13,447 nucleotides of DNA from an uncultured Bacteroidales bacterium (lineage in GTDB: Bacteria > Bacteroidota > Bacteroidia > Bacteroidales > UBA3824). The position numbers and the translations under genes are program-made. Shown in pieces: positions 5,139 through 13,012 of the stretch. Under the pieces are notes generated by a model that worked only from the letters and a program-made list of their open reading frames with translations, was not told the origin of the DNA and made no database searches. The stretch is taken from assembly GCA_937877455.1 (NCBI GenBank), contig CALFIU010000111.1:1-13447 (forward strand), read 5' to 3'. The first letter of the stretch is position 1. Each line of letters begins with the position of its first letter.

Positions 5139-6983
5139 TTAATAAATTTTGTTAAAGGCTTCCACAAGTTCGCTTACAACAAAAGGTTGGCCTTTTACTT
5201 CGTTAAATTGATAAGGTACAAATCCATCAACTTTCATACGTAGATAACCTGCGAATTGTCCAAGGTTTTGTTCTGCAACAACAACTTTTGGATATTTTTT
5301 CATAACTTCGGCAGTGTTTTTGGGCAGTGGGTTTATATATTTAAATTGTGCCAATGCTACTTTTTTGCCATTTGCACGCATTTCGTCCATCGCAGCGTGA
5401 AGATGTCCGTATGTGCTACCAAAACCAACTAATAACAATTGTGCATCGTCTTTATCTCCTTCTACCTCAACATTTGGAACAGGAATGTTGGCAATTTTTT
5501 CGGCTCTTAAACGGCACATAAGGTCGTGATTTTCAGGGTTGGTGCTTATTGCACCTGTCTTGTTGTCTTTTTCAAGACCACCAAGTATGTGTGTAAAACC
5601 TTCTCTTCCGGGTATAGCCCAATAACGAACTTTGTTTGCTTCGTTTCTTAAATAAGGTGTCCATGTGCCGAGCATTTCTTGTGGCACGTATGGAGGATTA
5701 ATTGCAGGGTAATTTTTAAGGTCGGGAAGTTTAAATGCTGCACTTCCGTTGGCAACAAATGCATCTGTTAATAAGACTACAGGGGTCATATATTCTAACG
5801 CAATTTTTGCTGCCTCGTATGCTGCATCAAAACAATCAACTGGCGATGTTGCTGCTAAAACAGGCATTGGAGATTCTCCATTGCGTCCATAAAGTGCTTG
5901 TAGAAGGTCTGTTTGTTCAGATTTAGTAGGCAAACCAGTTGCAGGACCACCGCGTTGTACGTCAAGCACAACCAATGGAAGTTCAAGGATTACAGCAAGG
6001 TTCATAGCCTCTGATTTTAAACAGATACCAGGACCAGATGTTGAAGTACAAGCTAATGCACCAGCGAACGATGCTCCTATTGCCGAAGCACAACCAGCAA
6101 TTTCGTCTTCACATTGTACTGTTGTAACGCCGAGCGATTTATGTTTGCTAAGTTCATGCAAAACATCAGTTGCAGGAGTTATTGGGTATGAACCTAAGTA
6201 TAGTCTTAGTCCTGCTTTTTCTGCTGCAGCAATAAGTCCGTATGCTGTTGCTTTGTTGCCAGTTATGTCCATGTAACGACCTGGTACTTTGTTTTTTGTT
6301 TCTATACGATAAACGTTTGCAACGCTACTGTGGGTGTTGTGTCCATAGTCGTAGCCTGCTTGAATAACTTTAATGTTGGCTTCGGCAACACCAGGTTTTT
6401 TGGCAAATTTTTCTTTTAGAAAATTAAATGCAATGTTAAGATCTCTATCAAATAACCAGCAAACAAGACCTAATGCAAACATATTGCGGCATTTAAGAAT
6501 AGCTTTGTTGTCCATTCCTGAGTCTGCCAAGCAATCTTTTACCATTGTTGTAAGTGGGCAAGCAATTACCCTATCTGGGTCGATTCCCATCTCGCCAAGG
6601 TAGTCATCGGTTTGGAACTGAGCTTTGGTTAGGTCTGTTTTTTTGAAACTATCGGTGTCAATTATTATTGCCGCACCTTGTTTTGCGTATTTGTATTGTG
6701 TTTTTAATGCAGCGGCATTCATAGCAACCAACACATCGCATTTATCGCCGGGTGTATATACTTTTTCAGCTCCGATGTGAACCTGAAAACCTGAAACACC
6801 CGTTAGTGATCCTTGAGGAGCACGGATGTCGGCGGGATAGTCGGGAAATGTACTAATGCTGTTGCCGACGGTGGCAGAGATTGTCGAGAAAATATTACCT
6901 GCCAACTGCATTCCGTCGCCAGAGTCTCCCGAAAAACGAACCACCACTTGTTCTAAATTTTTAATTTCCAAATTGTTTGCCAT
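5139..6983 (-). CDS. korA: 2-oxoacid:ferredoxin oxidoreductase, fused gamma-alpha subunit
   Basis: A 614-residue protein combining the gamma domain (about 12-200; RFSGDSGDGMQLAGN at 16-30) with the alpha subunit's pyrimidine-binding domain (about 240-420) and its C-terminal domain (about 510-614). The alpha part shows YPITP (266-270), STSGPG (314-319) and QRGGPATGLPT (343-353), all typical of the superfamily. It works with KorB in the cytoplasm; CoA and the 2-oxoacid are handled largely by this subunit. The chain has no added ferredoxin domain, so an external carrier is needed, and a flavodoxin gene follows the operon. Start ATG 6983 has no Shine-Dalgarno, normal for Bacteroidetes. Promoter proposed at 7093-7121, giving a leader of about 100 nt. 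Confidence 0.93.
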   Translation of the reverse strand: MANNLEIKNLEQVVVRFSGDSGDGMQLAGNIFSTISATVGNSISTFPDYPADIRAPQGSLTGVSGFQVHIGAEKVYTPGDKCDVLVAMNAAALKTQYKYAKQGAAIIIDTDSFKKTDLTKAQFQTDDYLGEMGIDPDRVIACPLTTMVKDCLADSGMDNKAILKCRNMFALGLVCWLFDRDLNIAFNFLKEKFAKKPGVAEANIKVIQAGYDYGHNTHSSVANVYRIETKNKVPGRYMDITGNKATAYGLIAAAEKAGLRLYLGSYPITPATDVLHELSKHKSLGVTTVQCEDEIAGCASAIGASFAGALACTSTSGPGICLKSEAMNLAVILELPLVVLDVQRGGPATGLPTKSEQTDLLQALYGRNGESPMPVLAATSPVDCFDAAYEAAKIALEYMTPVVLLTDAFVANGSAAFKLPDLKNYPAINPPYVPQEMLGTWTPYLRNEANKVRYWAIPGREGFTHILGGLEKDNKTGAISTNPENHDLMCRLRAEKIANIPVPNVEVEGDKDDAQLLLVGFGSTYGHLHAAMDEMRANGKKVALAQFKYINPLPKNTAEVMKKYPKVVVAEQNLGQFAGYLRMKVDGFVPYQFNEVKGQPFVVSELVEAFNKIY

Positions 6984-7092
6984 AATTTTTTTACAATTTG
7001 CCGCTACAATTTTTTTATTGTTTTGGCATGTTTTGATTGTTTATTTTTTTGTGAGCTGTTTTTTTGATGCTCAACTCTCAAATTTTCAACTG

Positions 7093-7121
7093 CAAATTTA
7101 TACCTTTTAATCTTAAACAAA
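7093..7121 (-). promoter_or_regulatory. Promoter of the korAB operon
   Basis: On the minus strand TTTG (7121-7118) is followed after 17 nt by TAAATTTG (7100-7093), matching the Bacteroidetes consensus with a slightly short spacer. It predicts a start near 7086 and a leader of roughly 100 nt before korA. No riboswitch-like structure was recognised in that leader. Confidence 0.5.
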
Positions 7122-7217
7122 AGTTAAATATATAGTTTTTTTTTTACGTAAAACACTTATTTTTTTTGTGTAAATAATTTTTTTGATTATGTTAGTGAAA
7201 AATATGTTACTAAAAAA

Positions 7218-7248
7218 TTTGATTAATAAAAAATTATTTGTAAATTTG
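7218..7248 (+). promoter_or_regulatory. Promoter of the small lipoprotein gene
   Basis: TTTG (7218-7221), a 19-nt spacer and TAAATTTG (7241-7248) give a full match to the Bacteroidetes consensus TTTG-N19-TAnnTTTG, the best in the window. Transcription should start near 7255, about 44 nt before ATG 7299. It is divergent from the korA promoter; the ~96 nt between the two holds only AT-rich sequence. Confidence 0.7.
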
Positions 7249-7298
7249 TGATATTTAAATTTTAGTTTCTGTTGGATAAAGTTAGAAAAATACAATTT

Positions 7299-7712
7299 AT
7301 GAAAAAATATACTATAGAATATTATAAAATCATTTTATTCCTTGTTTTTATTTTATTTGTTGTGTCGTGCAGTGGAAAATGGGGAAATGGAGCTTATGCC
7401 GATTTTAAAATTTATGGCAATATAACCGATACGTTGGGCAATGGCATTGCAAATGCAAAAATATACATTAATCAGGTTGACGAAAAGGTAGTTACGCCGA
7501 TACTAAATGTTTCTTCAGACGAAAATGGATATTTTTCGTGCATAAAGCATAATTATTCGGGAAAAAGAACTTTGCGAGTTGTATGTATTGCTCCAAATGA
7601 AGGTTTTTTATCAGATTCTATTGATATTGTAATAAAACCAACAGGTGGTGATGGCAGTTGGTATGAAGGAACAGCTGCTTGTTCTTGTGATTTTAAGTTA
7701 AACAATAAATAG
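7299..7712 (+). CDS. Small lipoprotein with carboxypeptidase-regulatory-like domain
   Basis: A 137-residue lipoprotein: a hydrophobic signal segment with lipobox VVSC (lipidated Cys at 24), then a beta-sandwich-like domain (about 33-125) whose DFKIYGNITDTLGNGIANAK and DENGYFSC (77-84) segments are typical of CarboxypepD_reg/transthyretin-like folds. ATG 7299 (MKKYTIEYY) was chosen because it begins a normal signal peptide and lies downstream of a full promoter. The pattern YADFKIYGNITD also recalls short Bacteroidetes lipoproteins annotated as radical-SAM-associated, but no radical SAM gene is in this window. It ends in WYEGTAACSCDFKLNNK with a C-S-C pair. It is likely exposed at a membrane surface; function unknown. 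Next gene starts 84 nt later without a clear promoter. Confidence 0.7.
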   Translation: MKKYTIEYYKIILFLVFILFVVSCSGKWGNGAYADFKIYGNITDTLGNGIANAKIYINQVDEKVVTPILNVSSDENGYFSCIKHNYSGKRTLRVVCIAPNEGFLSDSIDIVIKPTGGDGSWYEGTAACSCDFKLNNK

Positions 7713-7796
7713 TTGTTTGTATCTAACTGAAAATCAGTGAAAAAGAAATATGTATTATTTGTATGTTTTTATGTAAAACTTTAAAAAACTAAAAAA

Positions 7797-8723
7797 ATGA
7801 TTTATTCAGCAGATACAAATCGTTATTCATCGATGGAATATCGTAGAGCAGGCAAAAGTGGTGTAAAGTTGTCGAAAATTGCACTTGGTTTTTGGCATAA
7901 TTTTGGAGATGTTAACACACTTGACAATAGTCGCAGTTTAATGCGATATGCATTTGATAAAGGAGTAAATTATTTTGATCTTGCCGACAATTACGGTCCA
8001 TCGTATGGCTCTGCCGAAGAAACTTTTGGTATAATTTATCAGAAAGATTTTAAACCATATCGCGATGAAATGTTTATTGCCACTAAGGCAGGACACGACA
8101 TGTGGGAAGGTCCTTTTGGTGAATTTAACTCGCGAAAACATCTTATGGCAGGCATAGATAATAGTTTGCGGCGCATGAAACTCGATTATGTTGACATATT
8201 TTACTCCCATCGCTACGATCCAGAAACGCCACTTGAAGAAACACTTCAAACACTTGTAGATATAGTGCGCTCAGGAAAAGCCCTTTATGTTGGAATTTCT
8301 AAGTATCCAGATGATAAGGCAGAAATAGCATATAAATATTTGGCTGATAGAGATGTACATTGTTTATTATACCAAGGAAAGTATAACATGTTGAGTCGTG
8401 AACCAGAAGAAAAAATTCTTCCACAATGTCAAAGTTTTGGTGTTGGGTATGCAGCATTTTCTCCTCTTGCACAAGGTCTTTTGACGGGTAAATATCTTAA
8501 TGGTATTCCAAAAAATTCTCGTATGGCAAAGGATTTTTTTCTAAAAAAAACTGATTTAACACCAGAAGTTATTGAAAAATTAATTCTATTTAAAAAACAA
8601 GCCGAAGAAAATAATCTAACGCCTGCACAATTTGCTTTGGATTTTGTACTTAAAAATCAAGCAGTTACAACAGTTATTGTTGGTGCATCAAGTGTTACTC
8701 AGTTGGAAGAACTTATTTTTTGA
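7797..8723 (+). CDS. Aldo/keto reductase, YghZ-like, short at the C-terminus
   Basis: A cytoplasmic NADPH-dependent oxidoreductase of the aldo/keto reductase superfamily. The 308 residues follow, segment by segment, the E. coli YghZ (L-glyceraldehyde 3-phosphate reductase) type: GFWHNFGDVN (31-40), the tetrad D61, Y66 (FDLADNYG), K97 (ATKAG) and H138 (FYSHR), SGKALYVGIS, FSPLAQGLLTGKYLNGIP, and the cofactor segment VIVGASSVTQLEE. The chain then stops at ELIF, about 35-40 residues earlier than such proteins usually end, so the last helix is missing. The stop follows a six-T run, but shifting the frame either way adds only about ten residues, so a single sequencing indel does not explain it. 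The extra N-terminal MIYSADTNRYSS resembles the family's own N-terminus, supporting ATG 7797. Substrate unknown; activity uncertain. Confidence 0.85.
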   Translation: MIYSADTNRYSSMEYRRAGKSGVKLSKIALGFWHNFGDVNTLDNSRSLMRYAFDKGVNYFDLADNYGPSYGSAEETFGIIYQKDFKPYRDEMFIATKAGHDMWEGPFGEFNSRKHLMAGIDNSLRRMKLDYVDIFYSHRYDPETPLEETLQTLVDIVRSGKALYVGISKYPDDKAEIAYKYLADRDVHCLLYQGKYNMLSREPEEKILPQCQSFGVGYAAFSPLAQGLLTGKYLNGIPKNSRMAKDFFLKKTDLTPEVIEKLILFKKQAEENNLTPAQFALDFVLKNQAVTTVIVGASSVTQLEELIF

Positions 8724-8764
8724 AGGCATTACTTTTAATCTGATTTAGAAAATAATTAAGAACA

Positions 8765-9814
8765 ATGAAAGCAATTTTTTTTCTATTGTTTTTTACAATA
8801 ATATCATTTGATATTACATTTGCGCAAGAAAAGAAATTTTCGGTTTATGCAGTAGGTTTTTACAACTTAGAAAATCTTTTTGATACCATTCACGACGAGG
8901 GTAAAAACGATTATCAGTTCCTTCCCGAAGGATCTTATCGTTGGAATGGCTTAAAATACACTCATAAACTCAACAATCTCAGTCGTGCCCTTTCCGATAT
9001 GGGTACTGATGTTTTGCCAAATGTAGGATGCGCTTTCATTGGGGTAAGCGAAGTAGAAAATTCACATGTGCTTGATGATTTAGTTCAAATGCCGTCGTTG
9101 GCAAAACGTGGTATAAAATATTGTCATGTAGAAGGTTTAGACCGTCGAGGTGTTGATTGTGCGTTGTTATACAATCCACACCTTTTTAGTGTAACAAGTG
9201 TTAAATTGTATCCGTATGTATATGAAAATGTTTCGGATAGTGCTAAGGCCACACGTGGTTTTCTTACTGTAACGGGTAAACTTGCAAATGAGCCAGTTGC
9301 AGTAATAGTTTGCCACCTTCCAAGTCGTTTTTCCACAAGTTATTACCGTGAACAAGGCGGTAGACAAGTTAAAAATATCAAAGATTCATTGCTGAAAGCC
9401 GACAAGAATATAAAAATTTTCATTATGGGTGATATGAACGATGATCCTTTTGACAAAAGCATGAGTGAGGCACTTGATGCAAAGCGTGATATTAAAAATG
9501 TTGAGAAAAATGGGCTTTACAATCCATGGTGGAATACTTTGGTAAAAGATGGCAATGGAACATTATTTTACAATGGTTCTTGGAATTTGTTTGATCAGAT
9601 TATCATAAGTGAAAATCTTTTAGACAAAAATAATACAAAAAATTACAAAACTCTCAAATTTATGAAACATGCTATTGTTAAGCGTGATTATTTAATTCAG
9701 CAAGATGGAAAATACAAAGGTTCACCAAAGCGAACAACTGCTGGTGGTGTTTGGCTTGATGGTTATAGCGACCATCTTCCTGTTGTAGTTTATCTTATTA
9801 AGGAACAATTGTAA
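8765..9814 (+). CDS. Exported endonuclease/exonuclease/phosphatase family protein
   Basis: A 349-residue secreted member of the EEP (exonuclease III/DNase I-like) superfamily of metal-dependent phosphodiesterases. A signal peptide covers 1-20 (cleavage TFA|QEKK). Catalytic-core motifs appear in order: GFYNLENLFD (31-40), E96 in VSEVEN, RRGVDCALLY (127-136), H184 in CHLPSR, D223 and N225 in MGDMNDDP, and D336-H337 in YSDHLPVVVY. All expected metal and phosphate ligands therefore seem present. Substrate may be extracellular nucleic acid or another phosphodiester; sequence does not decide. It begins 41 nt after the aldo/keto reductase stop and may be co-transcribed with it. Similar exported EEP proteins starting with a 'FYNLENLFD' segment are common in Bacteroidetes. 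Confidence 0.88.
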   Translation: MKAIFFLLFFTIISFDITFAQEKKFSVYAVGFYNLENLFDTIHDEGKNDYQFLPEGSYRWNGLKYTHKLNNLSRALSDMGTDVLPNVGCAFIGVSEVENSHVLDDLVQMPSLAKRGIKYCHVEGLDRRGVDCALLYNPHLFSVTSVKLYPYVYENVSDSAKATRGFLTVTGKLANEPVAVIVCHLPSRFSTSYYREQGGRQVKNIKDSLLKADKNIKIFIMGDMNDDPFDKSMSEALDAKRDIKNVEKNGLYNPWWNTLVKDGNGTLFYNGSWNLFDQIIISENLLDKNNTKNYKTLKFMKHAIVKRDYLIQQDGKYKGSPKRTTAGGVWLDGYSDHLPVVVYLIKEQL

Positions 9815-9848
9815 TAATTTTGTTAATTTAAATTTTTTCCAACTCCGC

Positions 9849-9867
9849 AATTTTACATAGTAAAATT
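9849..9867. terminator. Weak hairpin between convergent genes
   Basis: AATTTTAC (9849-9856) pairs with GTAAAATT (9860-9867) around a three-base ATA loop. It lies in the 100-nt gap between the plus-strand EEP gene and the minus-strand MATE gene. The stem has only one GC pair and no good T run follows on either strand, so terminator function is tentative. Confidence 0.3.
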
Positions 9868-9914
9868 TGTTCATATTATCCCAACTGTATAATTTTCTAA
9901 AATGTAATAACTAA

Positions 9915-11231
9915 TTATGAATTGTGAATTAAATTTTGCGAATTGTAAAGTTTCCAAATAATCTGTAAAACCAATCCTCTAACAAAAAGATAAAGTATAA
10001 AAGCAAGCCATAACGCATTGTTCCCCAATTTGTTAAACAAAAGAAAATATACAGAAAAAAAAGTTATCGCAGCCCAAAAAGTGCTTTGTAGCATAGGACG
10101 GCTAAAAGAGCATCCGATAAAAACTCCGTCCCACACAAAAGCAGCAATGCTTGCTATTGGGATTGCAAGAACCCAAAGAAAATATTGCGTTGCATGTTCC
10201 AAAACTTCTTGTTGATTGGTAAGAAGGCAAAGAAATTGTTTGCCGCCAACAAGATAACTAATAGTAAATATAGCAGCAGTTATGCCACCCCATTTGAAAA
10301 GTCTTGAAATAGTATCTTTTAGTGCATCGTTATTTTTTGCACCATAGAATTTTCCACACATTGCCTCACCAGCAAATGCAAATCCATCGAAAAAGAAGGA
10401 AAATATTGTAAAAAACTGCATTAGCAATGTATTAACGGCTAATACCAAACTATTTTGGTGTGCTCCTGCCGCCGTAAAATACATCATAACGCTAACAACG
10501 CAAACTGTGCGAAAAAATATGTGAACATTGACGCTGAAAAATTTTTTTACAGCACCACCTTTGAATAATCCTTGCCAATTCATATATTTCCAAAGACGAA
10601 AATAATATTTTTTCCATACAAAAGCAGAAATTATTAGTCCAGCATATTGAGCTCCAAGTGTTCCTAAGGCTACACCTTCAACTTTAAAATTGAAAATAAA
10701 AACCAGAGTAAGGCTTGCTGTTATGTTAATTATATTTTGAATTATGGATACAAACATAATTGTCTTTGTGTTTTGTACACCTAAAAACCATCCTTGCAAT
10801 GCAAAATAAGCCATATAGGCAGGTGCACCCCAAATACAAATCTTAAAATATTGATTTGCAAGATGTTCTATATTATCAGGACATTCAAAAATCCAAAAGC
10901 AAAATGTTTTAATAGGCCATTGTAAAATTATTAGCCCCACTCCTATTGCTAATGCTACCACCAATGATCTTACGAATATGCGCATAACTTCTTCAAGGTT
11001 ACGATTTCCGTATGCTTGGGCAGTTATTCCGCTTGTACCCATTCTTAAAAATCCGAAAATCCAATATATTACGGTAAAAATCATACTACCAGTAGCTATT
11101 GCTCCAATGTATTGTTTATTATCAAGATGTCCAGCAATGGCGGTGTCGCACAAGGAGAGTAATGGAACAGTGATGTTGGCGGCAATGCTTGGTAATGCAA
11201 GTTTTAAAATTTGTCTATCGTGTTGGTTCAT
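9915..11231 (-). CDS. MATE family efflux transporter (DinF-like)
   Basis: A 438-residue, 12-helix inner-membrane antiporter of the MATE family, which typically exports cationic compounds in exchange for H+ or Na+. The N-terminal half shows ILKLALPSIAANITVPLLSL and CDTAIAGHL with its conserved aspartate, then LRMGTSGITAQAYGN, all typical of the DinF branch; the second half repeats the plan (FSFFFDGFAFAGEAMCGKFYG). Length is normal. The ATG overlaps the last 17 nt of the upstream symporter gene, so the two are transcribed and probably translated as a pair. Substrate cannot be read from sequence; DinF-type proteins have been linked to oxidative-stress and bile-salt tolerance in other bacteria. 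Confidence 0.9.
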   Translation of the reverse strand: MNQHDRQILKLALPSIAANITVPLLSLCDTAIAGHLDNKQYIGAIATGSMIFTVIYWIFGFLRMGTSGITAQAYGNRNLEEVMRIFVRSLVVALAIGVGLIILQWPIKTFCFWIFECPDNIEHLANQYFKICIWGAPAYMAYFALQGWFLGVQNTKTIMFVSIIQNIINITASLTLVFIFNFKVEGVALGTLGAQYAGLIISAFVWKKYYFRLWKYMNWQGLFKGGAVKKFFSVNVHIFFRTVCVVSVMMYFTAAGAHQNSLVLAVNTLLMQFFTIFSFFFDGFAFAGEAMCGKFYGAKNNDALKDTISRLFKWGGITAAIFTISYLVGGKQFLCLLTNQQEVLEHATQYFLWVLAIPIASIAAFVWDGVFIGCSFSRPMLQSTFWAAITFFSVYFLLFNKLGNNALWLAFILYLFVRGLVLQIIWKLYNSQNLIHNS

Positions 11232-13011
11232 TGTTTATTTTTTTTATTTTAGACATATATTTTTCCAAGTCAGATTTTATTTCTTTTGCCGACATGTAAA
11301 TTGCAATAAAATTTGGAAATGCAAGACAAAGCATCATTATATCAGTCATTCCAACAACAGCATCAACGCTTGAAGCTGCTCCAATAACTGTAAAACTTAA
11401 AAAAATTAATTGAAAAATTCTTGTTGTTAGTATGCTATTATTACCGCCAAAAAGAAATTTAAAAGCAGTTAATGCGTAATAACTCCACGAAATTGTGGTT
11501 GAAAAAGCAAAAAGTATTATGCTAACAAGAAGAAGGTATGGATACCATGGAAAAACTGATTCGAAAGCTGCCGAAGTAAGTTGTATTCCGTCCAAACCAT
11601 TTGGATTTTTGTACATTCCAGTAAAAATAATAACCAATGCTGTAGTTGTACAAATTATTACGGTGTCAATAAATGGTTCGAGAAGTGCAACAATACCTTC
11701 ACTAACTGGTTCGGAAGTTCTTACGGCACTATGCGCAATGGGAGATGATCCTATTCCAGCTTCGTTAGATAGCGCAGCACGTTGAAAACCAATTATCAAA
11801 ATGCCGATAAATCCACCTTGAGCAGCACTGGGATTGAAAGCACCGTTGAATATAAGTTTCACTGCATTAGGTAGTTGTGATATATTAGAAAAAACAATTA
11901 CCAACGATGTAACCAAATAGAGAATACCCATTACAGGAACAATAACACCAGTAAATTTTGCTATTGATTTTATACCGCCAACAATTACCACGGCCACTGC
12001 GATAGCCATTATAAGTCCAAAAATAGCACCGTGTCCTTCTATAGATGGAAAAACCGCTGCCATCTGTGCAAAAGCTTGATTACTTTCAAATACGCAACCT
12101 CCACCAAGTCCTGCTCCTATCACAAATAGAGCAAATATTGAACCTAAAATTTTTCCAGTTTTTGATAGTCCGTGTTTTTTGAATATTTCAGGAATATAAT
12201 ACATTCCACCTCCAGCCACCGAACCGTCAGAATTAATTTTTCTATATTTTACCCCAAGTGTACATTCGGCAAATTTTGAGGCCATTCCCAAAAATCCTGC
12301 AACTATAAGCCAAAACACCGCGCCAGGTCCTCCAATAGAAATTGCCAACGCCACACCTGCAATATTTCCAAGTCCTACTGTTGCCGAAAGTGCCGTTGCA
12401 AGAGCTTGAAAATGACTTACTTCTCCTTTATTTTTGTCGTTATCGTATTTGCCTCTAACAAGACGTATCGCAGTTTTAAAGCATCGAATATTGGGAAAAC
12501 GCATGTAAATAGTGCAAAATAGCGCGCCCAAGATTAACCAAACAACAGTAAAAGGTATATGACGTTTCATCGGAGTTCCATTAGGATAAAGCATTTCAAC
12601 TCCATTTTCATCGCATATAATTGGGTCATATAGCCCTGAGAGAGCAAAGACATCTGCTAAAACAACATTTGCAACAGCTTCAACTGCTGGTGCAAAAATA
12701 GAATTTATTTTTTCGTCAATTCCATGTGGTTCAATGAAAAATGTAATTTCAGAACTATTGCCGTTTGCATCTTCTACTCTTAAACTATGTTTAACACCTT
12801 CGGCGAGTGCTTTACATATTGTATCTGAAAGTGTTGCAGAAGTTTTACTCCAATAATAATTATAAGGTGGTGTTCCTCCAATAACGTGAGCCTCTGCTAC
12901 TGCATTATTAATTTTGGGTGGATTTTGTGATGATATATTAATTGTTATAGGAAGTGCCAAAACTTGTTGTGTAATTGCTAACAAAACAAAAATTAAAAAA
13001 AATTGAAGCTT
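11215..13011 (-). CDS. Alanine/glycine:cation symporter (AGCS) with N-terminal SprB-like domain, start codon lost
   Basis: An inner-membrane Na+- or H+-coupled amino-acid importer. Numbering from the only in-frame start-type codon (TTG, 12984): residues 1-10 are the end of a signal peptide, 12-85 form a SprB-repeat/PKD-like beta domain (VIGGTPPYNYYWS, then LRVEDANGNSS), 88-140 a linker typical of Bacteroidetes AGCS proteins (IDEKINSIFAPAVEA), about 143-160 the first membrane helix, and 190-570 the AGCS core with TVGLGNIAGVALAI (202-215), SIGGPGAVFWL (216-226) and NEAGIGSSPIAHSA (407-420). The frame continues upstream as KLQFFLIFV, giving a classic signal peptide whose Met codon should be at 13012-13014; there the sequence reads TGC. 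The gene is therefore probably 5'-truncated by a contig junction rather than TTG-initiated. Its end overlaps the MATE gene. Confidence 0.88.
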   Translation of the reverse strand, partial: KLQFFLIFVLLAITQQVLALPITINISSQNPPKINNAVAEAHVIGGTPPYNYYWSKTSATLSDTICKALAEGVKHSLRVEDANGNSSEITFFIEPHGIDEKINSIFAPAVEAVANVVLADVFALSGLYDPIICDENGVEMLYPNGTPMKRHIPFTVVWLILGALFCTIYMRFPNIRCFKTAIRLVRGKYDNDKNKGEVSHFQALATALSATVGLGNIAGVALAISIGGPGAVFWLIVAGFLGMASKFAECTLGVKYRKINSDGSVAGGGMYYIPEIFKKHGLSKTGKILGSIFALFVIGAGLGGGCVFESNQAFAQMAAVFPSIEGHGAIFGLIMAIAVAVVIVGGIKSIAKFTGVIVPVMGILYLVTSLVIVFSNISQLPNAVKLIFNGAFNPSAAQGGFIGILIIGFQRAALSNEAGIGSSPIAHSAVRTSEPVSEGIVALLEPFIDTVIICTTTALVIIFTGMYKNPNGLDGIQLTSAAFESVFPWYPYLLLVSIILFAFSTTISWSYYALTAFKFLFGGNNSILTTRIFQLIFLSFTVIGAASSVDAVVGMTDIMMLCLAFPNFIAIYMSAKEIKSDLEKYMSKIKKINNEPTR

Positions 13012-13012
13012 G
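13011..13012. other. Probable second assembly junction at the symporter start codon
   Basis: On the minus strand the symporter frame reads K-L-Q-F-F-L-I-F-V back to 13011, a perfect post-Met signal peptide, but the next codon (13014-13012) is TGC rather than ATG. From 13011 onwards the plus strand carries an unrelated open frame to the window end. Both facts place a join within a base or two of 13011. Confidence 0.55.

Noticed and set aside
7113..7295. A 60-codon minus-strand frame in the korA-lipoprotein intergenic region
   Set aside because: Product is only Phe/Lys/Ile/Asn-rich, as expected from AT-rich DNA, and it overlaps two good promoters.
7272..7298. TTG start adding nine residues to the small lipoprotein
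   Set aside because: ATG 7299 gives a standard lipoprotein signal peptide; the extra residues would precede it with a charged stretch.
7726..7738. Inverted repeat ACTGA-AAA-TCAGT after the lipoprotein gene
   Set aside because: Only five base pairs with no T run; too weak to call a terminator or operator.
8710..8764. Single-base indel in the T6 run as the cause of the short aldo/keto reductase
   Set aside because: Both shifted frames stop after about ten codons, so a one-base correction does not restore the usual C-terminus.
9124..9367. Minus-strand frames inside the EEP-family gene
   Set aside because: They overlap a full set of catalytic motifs on the plus strand and have no recognisable features.
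10978..11373. A 131-codon plus-strand frame across the MATE/symporter overlap
   Set aside because: It is antisense to two well-supported membrane protein genes; hydrophobic antisense frames are common opposite such genes.
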